From NCBI GenBank assembly GCA_964428185.1, contig CAYRXH010000092.1:1-9128 (forward strand): DNA of 9,128 nt, written 5' to 3'. Positions 1 to 5,751 of the stretch are shown here, piece by piece; position 1 is the first letter of the stretch, and each line of letters starts with the position of its first letter. The translations under genes and the position numbers were made by a program. Under the pieces are notes generated by a model. It worked only from the letters and a program-made list of their open reading frames with translations, did no database searches and was not told the DNA's origin. The DNA comes from CAYMAZ01 sp964428185. GTDB taxonomy: Bacteria; Bacteroidota; Bacteroidia; Bacteroidales; DTU049.

Positions 1-1
1 T

Positions 2-2557
2 GTTCAAACTACTACAGGATCAGCAGGAGAATTCAGCATCAAACTGGAACCTGGTTTCTACTTTCTCAGCATCAACGCTTCCGGGTATGATATTTACAGA
101 ACAGACTTACAGGTATCAGATGCCGATATTACATTAGAGCCAATTATACTGATGCTTTCAGGTGCCTCACCAACGATCGGCACAACTGACGAAACTGTTG
201 TTTCACTAGCTTCGCTTGAAAGTGATAAAGTTGATCAGAATATTTCAGGTCTCCTTGCCAACACACAGGATCCCTTTCTTTCAGCCGCATCATACAATCT
301 TGGCTTCTGCAGTTTCAAATACCGCGGATACGGATCTGAATACTATGATGTATATATCAACGGCATTCCTATGAATCAGGCTGAAACCAACCGACCGGTT
401 TGGTCAGAATGGGGAGGACTCAATGATGCCATGAGAAATCAGGAATCATATAACGGCCTTGCCCCTGCTCAGTTCGGTATCGGAAGTATCGGTGGTCTCA
501 GCAATATCAACACAAGACCAACCCTGATGCCTCGTCAGCATAAATTCACTTATGCCATGTCAAATCGCAGTTACAACAACAGGGTTACATATACTTACGG
601 CAGCGGACTGCTGAAAAACAACTGGGCATTTGCTTTTAACGGATCAAAACGATGGGCCGAAGAAGGTTATGTGGAAGGAACCTGGTATGATGCGTATGCT
701 GTTTTTGCGTCTGCAGAGAAACGAATCAACAATATGCACAGTATTGTCATTTCAGCATTCAATTCTCCCTACCGCAGGGCACTTCAGGCTCCGTCAACAC
801 AGGAAGCTTACGTTCTTAACGGCACGAACTTTTACAATCCAAACTGGGGTTGGCAGGAAGGGCAAAAAAGAAACGCCAAGGTCCGTTCATTGTTCAAACC
901 CGTGCTGATAGCCAACCATTTCTGGAATCCCGGAGAAAAACTCAGAATCAACACCGCTTTATCATACTCATACACTCAATTTGGCACCACATCTCTCAAC
1001 TGGTATGATGCACCCGATCCCAGACCCGACTACTACAGATATCTTCCCAGTTATCAGACCGATCCCTACATTCAGCAACTGGTGACTGAAGCATGGCAGA
1101 CCGACGAAAGTGTCAGCCAGCTTGACTGGAACAGTATGTATCAGGTCAATTACCTGCAGAATCTTGAAGATGCTCAGTCAAAATATATCATCGAGAACAG
1201 AAAAACAGTGAGCCACACTGCAGCATTCACTTCCAGCGGAAAGTATAACCTCAACTCAAACATTGCCCTGTTCGGTGGTCTTGAATTTCAGTATTATCAA
1301 GGTGAGTATTTTAAAACCATTGATGATCTGCTCGGGGGCGAATACTGGATAGATATTGACCAATTTGCCGAACGAGACTTTGCCGGAGATACGGCAGTAT
1401 TAATAAATAATCTCCTGAACCCTGACGCCAGACTTGTGGAAGGAGACAAATACGGCTATGATTACATCCTCAGCCGCAAAAAAGGAAGACAATGGGGGCT
1501 TTTTCAGTACACACAACCACATTACGATGTATATGCAGGGTATAGCGTAGACTATAATGCGTATCAGCGCGAAGGCAAGATGCAGAACGGCCGTTACCCT
1601 GACAACTCACTTGGAAAAAGTGAAGTTCAGACTTTTGTTACCTATTCTGCAAAAGCAGGGCTGACTTACAAATTTACAGGCCGTGATTTCATCAGGGTGA
1701 ATGTGGCAAGCATGACACTACCACCTGCACTTGCCGATATTTTTGTTGTACCAACAATTTCAAATCTTTTTATCAGCAATATTGAAACGGAATCCATACT
1801 CAGCGGCGACATCACCTATCAGAGGACAGGGAAAAAACTTTCAGGAAGAATTACTGCTTATCAGACCTATTTTGAAGATCAGACCAACCAGACAAGCTTC
1901 TATCATGACGATCTCAGAACGTTTGTTACCTACACCCAAACCGGAATCGACAAGGTTCATCAGGGTATTGAAGCAGGAATTTCACTTGAAATTCTGCAGG
2001 GATTAAGCTGGACAAGTTTTGTCAATGTTGGAAACTATCTGTTCACTTCAAGACCCGAAGCCACCATTTCATACGCAAACGGTTCAAAGCCTGACACAAC
2101 CAAAATCATTTACTCTAGGTATTTCTATGAATACAGCACTCCGCAGTTTGTTGTCACCAGCGGGATAAGATACAATAGCAGCAGATTCTGGTTTGTCAAT
2201 GTCAACTTTAACTTCTTCGACAAGTATTATATGTCGTTCAATCCTGAACGCAGAACAGAACTAGCCATCACCAATCTTGGTCCTGATGATCCTCTCATTG
2301 ATGAAATCACCGGACAGTATCAGTTTGACAGTGGTTACACCATTGACCTTTCATTCTACAAATCATGGAAAATCAAAAAGAACTTTATCGGACTGAATAT
2401 TGGCATCAACAATTTGCTCAACAATCAGGAAATCAGAACAGGAGGTTTTGAACAGATGCGGTTTGATTTTGAAAACAAAAATGTGGACAAATTCCCCCCC
2501 AAATATTTTTACGGATACGGAAGAAACTATTTTGCAATGGTTTCATACAGGTTTTAA
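2..2557 (+). CDS. TonB-dependent outer-membrane receptor with N-terminal carboxypeptidase-regulatory-like domain (5' partial)
   Basis: The reading frame is open from base 2, so the gene starts before the window and the ATG at 152 is internal. In-window residues 1-50 (TTGSAGEFSIKLEPGFYFL, then a GY turn and closing strands) look like a carboxypeptidase-regulatory-like Ig-fold domain, the usual N-terminal extension of Bacteroidota TonB-dependent receptors. A plug domain follows, recognisable by KYRGYGSEYYDVYINGIPMN and then FGIGSIGGLSNINTRP. The rest, about 650 residues, is rich in alternating aromatic strands as in a 22-stranded barrel, and the protein ends in a strand finishing SYRF, with the terminal Phe typical of BAM substrates. 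Receptors of this family import bound ligands through the outer membrane using TonB/ExbBD energy. The substrate is not visible; no SusD-like partner lies next to it, but a lipoprotein gene starts 40 bp downstream. The signal peptide and any TonB box lie outside the window. The family call is firm, the substrate unknown. Confidence 0.94.
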   Translation, partial: VQTTTGSAGEFSIKLEPGFYFLSINASGYDIYRTDLQVSDADITLEPIILMLSGASPTIGTTDETVVSLASLESDKVDQNISGLLANTQDPFLSAASYNLGFCSFKYRGYGSEYYDVYINGIPMNQAETNRPVWSEWGGLNDAMRNQESYNGLAPAQFGIGSIGGLSNINTRPTLMPRQHKFTYAMSNRSYNNRVTYTYGSGLLKNNWAFAFNGSKRWAEEGYVEGTWYDAYAVFASAEKRINNMHSIVISAFNSPYRRALQAPSTQEAYVLNGTNFYNPNWGWQEGQKRNAKVRSLFKPVLIANHFWNPGEKLRINTALSYSYTQFGTTSLNWYDAPDPRPDYYRYLPSYQTDPYIQQLVTEAWQTDESVSQLDWNSMYQVNYLQNLEDAQSKYIIENRKTVSHTAAFTSSGKYNLNSNIALFGGLEFQYYQGEYFKTIDDLLGGEYWIDIDQFAERDFAGDTAVLINNLLNPDARLVEGDKYGYDYILSRKKGRQWGLFQYTQPHYDVYAGYSVDYNAYQREGKMQNGRYPDNSLGKSEVQTFVTYSAKAGLTYKFTGRDFIRVNVASMTLPPALADIFVVPTISNLFISNIETESILSGDITYQRTGKKLSGRITAYQTYFEDQTNQTSFYHDDLRTFVTYTQTGIDKVHQGIEAGISLEILQGLSWTSFVNVGNYLFTSRPEATISYANGSKPDTTKIIYSRYFYEYSTPQFVVTSGIRYNSSRFWFVNVNFNFFDKYYMSFNPERRTELAITNLGPDDPLIDEITGQYQFDSGYTIDLSFYKSWKIKKNFIGLNIGINNLLNNQEIRTGGFEQMRFDFENKNVDKFPPKYFYGYGRNYFAMVSYRF

Positions 2558-2568
2558 TTGAATACAAT

Positions 2569-2597
2569 AATTAAAAAAAAAATAACAGCACAATATC
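2569..2597 (+). promoter_or_regulatory. A-rich leader in front of the lipoprotein gene
   Basis: The 40-bp gap between the receptor stop and the lipoprotein ATG has no Shine-Dalgarno sequence. It carries a run of ten A at 2573-2582 followed by AT-rich sequence. A-rich leaders commonly replace Shine-Dalgarno sequences in Bacteroidota. There is no terminator-like hairpin in the gap, which supports cotranscription with the receptor. Confidence 0.4.
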
Positions 2598-3878
2598 ATG
2601 AAAGCAAAACACTTAACATTTCTCTTTATTCTTTTTGCTGCATTCACAATGACACAGTCCTGCATCAAGGAAGAATTTGACAAACCACCGGTGATCATCC
2701 CTGAAGTGGATTTTGACTCCAACACAACCATTGCCGAACTCAAGGCCATGTACACATCTGACCTTGACACCATTACTGATGATATCATTATCCAGGGTAT
2801 CGTCATAGCCAATGATGAATCCGGCAACATTTACAAAACCCTGTTCATCAGAGACAATACAGCAGGTATTGAAATCAAACTGGATAAAACAGGTCTTTAT
2901 AATGAATACAAACTCGGACAACGGGTGTATATCAAATGCCAGGGTATGTATATCGGAAAATATGGCGGTATGCAGCAACTTGGTTATAAATATGAAGGAT
3001 CCATTGGCCGTCTGCCTGAGATTCTCATTGCCAACCATCTGTACAGAGACAGTTTGCCCGGGTCAGCTCCCCAGCCTACTGTCGTTACAATTCCCGGACT
3101 GACTACAGCTCATCTTGGAACACTGATCAAACTTGAAAATGTCCATTTTGAATCACCGGGCATTCCCTTTGCCGAAACTTCAGCAACGACCAACCGCAAT
3201 CTGAAAGATGCAAACGACAATGTGATTATTGTGAGAACAAGCAACTATGCTGATTTTGCATCAAACCTTCTTCCTGCGGGGGTAGGAAGCGTAGTGGGAA
3301 TTTTGTCTGTTTATAATGGAGACTATCAGCTCTACATTCGCGACCTGGATGATCTGATTGGCTTTGATCCGAATGCACCGGTTCCTCAAAATATTTTTGC
3401 CGACAACTTTGATACTGCTCCCGGCTCTGACTGGACCATATACAGCGTGGCTAGCAACCTGAACTGGATTCACAACTCATCAGAAAAGTGCATGGAAGCA
3501 AACGGCTACGGCGCCGATGTGGCAAGCAATGACTGGCTGATAACCAAAGCAATCAATCTGACGGGTGTTGAAGATCCCTTTCTGACATTTAAAACATGGA
3601 CTCAGTACACTGACAGCGGCAATGCGAACCCACTGAAGGTTTTCATCTCTACAGACTATGCCGGTTCAGGAGACCCAACTGGCGCAACCTGGACACAGTT
3701 GTCCGCTACTATGCCCGCTGCTCATTCACAAACATGGACATCCAGCGGACAGATCGATCTGACAGCATATATCGGACAAACAGTGTATATAGGATTACAG
3801 TATGTTTCAAGCGGAACAGCAAGCAATTCTTCTTCAAAATGGAGATTGGATGAATTTGCAGTGAAGGCGACATTCTAA
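2598..3878 (+). CDS. Surface lipoprotein, DUF5689-like domain plus C-terminal jelly-roll-like (choice-of-anchor J type) domain
   Basis: The 426-residue product begins with Lys residues, a hydrophobic segment (residues 7-17) and a signal peptidase II site ending MTQS-C22. The residues after the cysteine are IKEEFD; acidic clusters right after the lipid cysteine act as surface-export signals in several Bacteroidota, so outward exposure is likely (inference). Residues about 40-256 resemble DUF5689: the start STTIAELK-like (NTTIAELKAMY), IIIQGIVIANDESGN, then KTLFIRDNTAGIEIKLD, an OB-fold-like beta pattern, and a closing DYQLYIRDLDDLIGF. Residues about 264-426 (FADNFDTAP..DW, SNDWLITKAINL, LTFKTWTQY, YIGQTVYIGLQY, WRLDEFAVKA) look like a carbohydrate-binding-type jelly roll known in Bacteroidota extracellular proteins as choice-of-anchor J/DUF5017-like. 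No catalytic motif is visible. It sits 40 bp after the receptor, so it probably works as its binding partner. Domain names are from memory; the lipoprotein call is firmer than the domain call. Confidence 0.85.
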   Translation: MKAKHLTFLFILFAAFTMTQSCIKEEFDKPPVIIPEVDFDSNTTIAELKAMYTSDLDTITDDIIIQGIVIANDESGNIYKTLFIRDNTAGIEIKLDKTGLYNEYKLGQRVYIKCQGMYIGKYGGMQQLGYKYEGSIGRLPEILIANHLYRDSLPGSAPQPTVVTIPGLTTAHLGTLIKLENVHFESPGIPFAETSATTNRNLKDANDNVIIVRTSNYADFASNLLPAGVGSVVGILSVYNGDYQLYIRDLDDLIGFDPNAPVPQNIFADNFDTAPGSDWTIYSVASNLNWIHNSSEKCMEANGYGADVASNDWLITKAINLTGVEDPFLTFKTWTQYTDSGNANPLKVFISTDYAGSGDPTGATWTQLSATMPAAHSQTWTSSGQIDLTAYIGQTVYIGLQYVSSGTASNSSSKWRLDEFAVKATF

Positions 3879-3898
3879 AAAGTATCAACACTGATAAT

Positions 3899-3931
3899 AA
3901 AAAAGGACTGCAGTGAATTGCAGCCTTTTTT
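3899..3931 (+). terminator. Rho-independent terminator after the lipoprotein gene (probably bidirectional)
   Basis: A hairpin starts about 20 bp after the lipoprotein stop. AAAAAGG, a bulged A and CTGCA pair with TGCAG and CCTTTTT around the loop GTGAAT, followed by a T run ending at 3931. The A run on the left side gives a U tract on the other strand too, so it may also stop transcription coming from the transposase side. Confidence 0.8.
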
Positions 3932-3978
3932 ATTTGTTAGTACACAGCATTTATAGTGTGCGTAGAATTGGATATATC

Positions 3979-4135
3979 GTCCCTAAAGGGACTTAAGTTG
4001 CTTGAGTATTCTGGATTACCGGTGTATTGTCCCTTACGGGACATCATGGTTTTCCCCCTACCAGATATATCGTCCCTAAAGGGACTTAAGTTGCCTGGAG
4101 TATCAGGGTTACCTGTGTATTGTCCCTAACGGGAC
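3979..4135 (+). repeat. Four GTCCC-N4-GGGAC palindromes in two 93-bp-spaced units (left copy)
   Basis: The palindromes are at 3979-3992 (loop TAAA), 4029-4042 (TTAC), 4072-4085 (TAAA) and 4122-4135 (TAAC). The first two and last two form units that repeat with a period of 93 bp: 3972-4042 and 4065-4135 agree at about 61 of 71 positions, including the first 30 bases. All stems are the same 5 bp, so arms can also pair between hairpins. Paired, closely spaced palindromes are the hallmark of REP/BIME-type elements. Confidence 0.85.
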
Positions 4136-4170
4136 AGGAGTTCATGTAGCTCCATAGGGGTAGCATCTCA

Positions 4171-4205
4171 GCCCCGTCCCGAAGGGATTCCGAAGGGATA
4201 GGGGC
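4171..4205 (+). repeat. GC-rich hairpin inside the left block (same at 4983-5017)
   Basis: GCCCC at 4171-4175 pairs with GGGGC at 4201-4205. The next bases continue the stem (TCCC 4177-4180 with GGGA 4195-4198, a G-T wobble and one bulged A). The loop repeats CCGAAGGGAT-like sequence, so a fold into two small hairpins is an alternative. A GTAG tetranucleotide at 4160-4163 lies 7 bases before the stem. In enterobacterial REP sequences GTAG next to the palindrome is recognised by the transposase; whether it matters here is unknown. Confidence 0.65.
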
Positions 4206-4241
4206 TTGACAAAGGTAAAACCGCAATAACTCAGAGAACTT

Positions 4242-4257
4242 CATGCCGTCAGGTATG
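4242..4257 (+). repeat. Boundary hairpin of the left block (same at 5054-5069)
   Basis: CATGCC pairs with GGTATG around the loop GTCA (one G-T pair). The homology between the two blocks ends three bases after this hairpin, at 4260 and 5072. That fits a hairpin marking one end of a Y1-transposase substrate. Confidence 0.6.
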
Positions 4258-4298
4258 AGAAATTCTTTTTAAAAATCATTTCCAAAAAACTGGGTCTC

Positions 4299-4760
4299 TT
4301 AATCTATAGATTTAAATAGAAATTTTTCATCATAATCAATACCAAATTCATTCAATAATTCGCGATATTCTTCAATAAACAATTTTCTTTTGTGATGTTG
4401 TTGCTGATTTTCAATATAACGTATTACATTTAAAAGATTATTCTTTGAGTATGAAAAGGCTCCATATCCTTCCTGCCATGAGAACCTTGTTCTGCTTATT
4501 CTGTTTTCATTTATCCACTTTGAGGAACTGGCTTTAATATTTTGCATTAAATCTGAAAGAGATTGCCTTGGTCTCAATCCAAATAAAACATGGACATGAT
4601 CAGGCATGCCGTTTATTATCAGCAATTTATGTCCATATGCCTGAATTATGCCAGTGATGTATTTAAATAAATCATCTTTCCATTTATTATGAATTAAACA
4701 TGCGCGATTTTTTACTACAAATACTGCATGTATGTGAATTTGTGTGTATGTATTTGCCAT
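4299..4760 (-). CDS. IS200/IS605-family-like single-domain HUH (Y1) transposase, RAYT type
   Basis: The 153-residue length is usual for stand-alone Y1 transposases, so the gene appears intact. The HUH metal/nucleophile-supporting motif is H55-V-H57 in MPDHVHVLFG. The probable catalytic tyrosine is Y115 in VIRYIENQQQHH, with Q119 four residues later as in the Y-x3-Q helix of characterised TnpA proteins. The SWQEGYGAFSYS segment (residues 94-105) is familiar from Bacteroidota members. Such enzymes cut and rejoin single-stranded DNA at hairpin-bearing ends without target duplication; RAYT members are domesticated or semi-domesticated relatives linked to REP sequences. No tnpB gene is adjacent. 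The gene is visibly more AT-rich than mfd or the receptor, which suggests foreign origin. No Shine-Dalgarno is seen before the ATG; the first GTCCC palindrome of the right block lies about 30 bp upstream of it. The fold call is firm; RAYT versus ordinary IS200 is an inference from the flanking blocks. Confidence 0.93.
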   Translation of the reverse strand: MANTYTQIHIHAVFVVKNRACLIHNKWKDDLFKYITGIIQAYGHKLLIINGMPDHVHVLFGLRPRQSLSDLMQNIKASSSKWINENRISRTRFSWQEGYGAFSYSKNNLLNVIRYIENQQQHHKRKLFIEEYRELLNEFGIDYDEKFLFKSID

Positions 4761-4788
4761 AATTATTAAGGTTTTTGTTTATAATATG

Positions 4789-5072
4789 TCGTCCCTATAG
4801 GGACTTAAGTTGCTTGAGTATTCTGGATTACCGGTGTATTGTCCCTTACGGGACATCATGGTTTTCCCCCTACCAGATATATCGTCCCTAAAGGGACTTA
4901 AGTTGCCTGGAGTATCAGGGTTACCTGTGTATTGTCCCTAACGGGACAGGAGTTCATGTAGCTCCATAGGGGTAGCATCTCAGCCCCGTCCCGAAGGGAT
5001 TCCGAAGGGATAGGGGCTTGACAAAGGTAAAACCGCAATAACTCAGAGAACTTCATGCCGTCAGGTATGAGA
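4789..5072 (+). repeat. Hairpin-rich 284-bp block, right copy
   Basis: This is a direct repeat of 3977-4260 with the same hairpins at +812. The one difference, T at 4798, makes the first palindrome GTCCCTATAGGGAC a perfect 14-bp palindrome. The block lies just upstream of the transposase start, so it could hold that gene's promoter or a site for self-regulation, though I see no clear promoter. The remaining 66 bp to the ssb terminator (5073-5138) are AT-rich with nothing recognisable. Confidence 0.97.
4791..4947 (+). repeat. Four GTCCC-N4-GGGAC palindromes in two 93-bp-spaced units (right copy)
   Basis: The palindromes are at 4791-4804 (loop TATA), 4841-4854 (TTAC), 4884-4897 (TAAA) and 4934-4947 (TAAC). 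Spacing is the same as in the left copy. Together the window holds eight such palindromes with identical 5-bp stems. Confidence 0.85.
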
Positions 5073-5138
5073 TATTTTACTTTCATTTGATAAACTTCAG
5101 ATAAAATCCTCATATAATAATATAACTTACAATTATTT

Positions 5139-5168
5139 AAAAAAGGCTGCATCTCTGCAGCCTTTTTT
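5139..5168 (-). terminator. Strong Rho-independent terminator of ssb (bidirectional)
   Basis: A perfect 13-bp stem, AAAAAAGGCTGCA at 5139-5151 with its complement at 5156-5168, closes a TCTC loop. It lies about 20 bp after the ssb stop, with T tracts available on both strands. Its right arm plus following bases share 17 bp with the terminator at 3919-3935. Confidence 0.88.
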
Positions 5169-5187
5169 ATTTTGATGACTCAGAAAA

Positions 5188-5538
5188 TTATTCCGCAACG
5201 GGAACGATTTTAGATATCACCTTGCACTCGTATGCAACTATTTCGGCCGAAAATCTCTTTTCTCCATTTGATGCTTCATAGGTGCGGTAAGATACTTTCC
5301 CGGTAATGTGCACACGGTCACCTTTTTTTATCGCATTAATTGCCTGACTGGCATTGTCATTCCACAGGACAACATGGTGCCATGTGGTGTTACTGATCCA
5401 ATCACCGTTTTTGTCACGGTAGTTTTCTTTTGTTGCAAGCGGGAAACGGGCAATTTTTACGTTACCGGCAAGTTCGCGGATTTCTGGATTCATTCCTGCG
5501 AATCCGATGAGTTCAACTTTGTTCATGTTAGTTTTCAT
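5188..5538 (-). CDS. ssb: Single-stranded DNA-binding protein, short form without acidic C-terminal tail
   Basis: This 116-residue OB-fold protein coats single-stranded DNA during replication, repair and recombination. Family marks are NKVELIGFAGMNPEIRE at the start, RFPLATKENY (31-40), TTWHHVVLW (51-59, with the conserved Trp residues W53 and W59) and KKGDRVHITGKVSYRTY (71-87). The protein stops soon after the last OB strand, ending VISKIVPVAE. It therefore lacks both the flexible linker and the acidic DDxPF-type tip that recruits partner proteins in the main bacterial SSB, and it may be an auxiliary paralogue. Two starts are possible, M1 (5538) or M5 (5526); M5 matches the usual family beginning, and neither has a Shine-Dalgarno sequence. 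The gene is 213 bp downstream of mfd on the same strand, with its own candidate promoter. Confidence 0.95.
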   Translation of the reverse strand: MKTNMNKVELIGFAGMNPEIRELAGNVKIARFPLATKENYRDKNGDWISNTTWHHVVLWNDNASQAINAIKKGDRVHITGKVSYRTYEASNGEKRFSAEIVAYECKVISKIVPVAE

Positions 5539-5636
5539 AGTTTTTATGTTTTTAGTTAGAAATTAAGTTTCGTTTATTATTTGTTTCTTTGTGATCTTTA
5601 TGGTAAAGATGGTTAGCTTGGTTTGAAATGTTTCTG

Positions 5637-5663
5637 CAAAGTAAAAACTATCCGTTCATCCAA
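5637..5663 (-). promoter_or_regulatory. Candidate Bacteroidota-type promoter for ssb
   Basis: On the minus strand, TTG (complement of 5661-5663) is followed after 17 bases by TTACTTTG (complement of 5637-5644), close to the TAnnTTTG -7 element of the primary sigma factor in this phylum. The spacing is slightly short of the usual 19-20. It would give a leader of about 90 nt before the ssb start. Confidence 0.42.
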
Positions 5664-5673
5664 GACGGAGTTT
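5645..5673 (-). terminator. Possible weak terminator of mfd
   Basis: Read on the minus strand, AAAC-TCCGT pairs with ACGGA and, after a two-base bulge, GTTT, around a 9-base loop. A five-T run follows. It lies about 80 bp after the mfd stop and overlaps the candidate ssb promoter. The short stem and T run make it tentative. The rest of the 213-bp gap (5539-5751) shows nothing else recognisable. Confidence 0.35.
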
Positions 5674-5751
5674 AAGCATATACTTCCGGATGATTTCCGT
5701 TTTTAATCGGCTAAAATCGTTTTTGACAAGATTTAATGGGCATTAAGGAGA

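Larger units (their letters stand above)
3977..4260 (+). repeat. Hairpin-rich 284-bp block, left copy
   Basis: This is a direct repeat of 4789-5072 (shift 812 bp), with one difference at 3986 (A here, T at 4798). In order it contains four GTCCC-N4-GGGAC hairpins, a GGAG/CTCC hairpin at 4137-4153, a GCCCC/GGGGC hairpin at 4171-4205, an apparently unstructured stretch (about 4206-4241) and a CATGCC/GGTATG hairpin at 4242-4257. No believable coding frame was found; the internal open frames are not conserved beyond the repeat. Confidence 0.97.
3972..5072 (-). mobile_element. Candidate RAYT/REP-like element: Y1 transposase gene between two near-identical hairpin-rich blocks
   Basis: The unit consists of left block 3977-4260, a 38-bp AT-rich spacer, the transposase gene 4299-4760 (minus strand), a 28-bp spacer and right block 4789-5072. 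The two blocks are in the same orientation and match at 283 of 284 positions. With one further mismatch the match extends by a few bases to 3972/4784. No terminal inverted repeat or target-site duplication was seen, as expected for IS200/IS605-type single-strand transposition. The whole unit lies between the terminators of two convergent gene pairs. It could be a REP-like array plus its dedicated transposase, or a Y1 insertion sequence with complex ends. The outer limits given are those of the repeat homology, not proven cleavage sites. Confidence 0.7.

Noticed and set aside
152..154. ATG as true start of the receptor gene
   Set aside because: The frame is open upstream to base 2 and encodes a recognisable regulatory-like domain that would be cut, and no signal peptide follows this ATG.
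2573..2582. Ten-A tract before the lipoprotein gene as a phase-variation switch
   Set aside because: A-rich leaders are usual in this phylum and explain it without slippage; no promoter spacing depends visibly on it.
2613..3038. 141-codon minus-strand frame within the lipoprotein gene
   Set aside because: It is antisense to a clear lipoprotein with signal peptide and domain features, and its own translation shows no family resemblance.
3977..5072. CRISPR array
   Set aside because: The repeats are palindromes with conserved surrounding sequence and irregular 43/50-bp spacing, the spacers are repeated too, and no cas gene is present.
4898..5152. 84-codon open frame on the minus strand across the right block and ssb terminator
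   Set aside because: Most of it is a translation of the hairpin repeat and its first part runs through a terminator. The left block lacks the same upstream part. It looks like the kind of spurious small protein often annotated over such repeats.
4299..5538. Functional link between the single-strand transposase, ssb and mfd because all deal with DNA strands
   Set aside because: Terminators separate the modules and the transposase unit looks like an insertion in the gap, so adjacency alone does not support a shared pathway.
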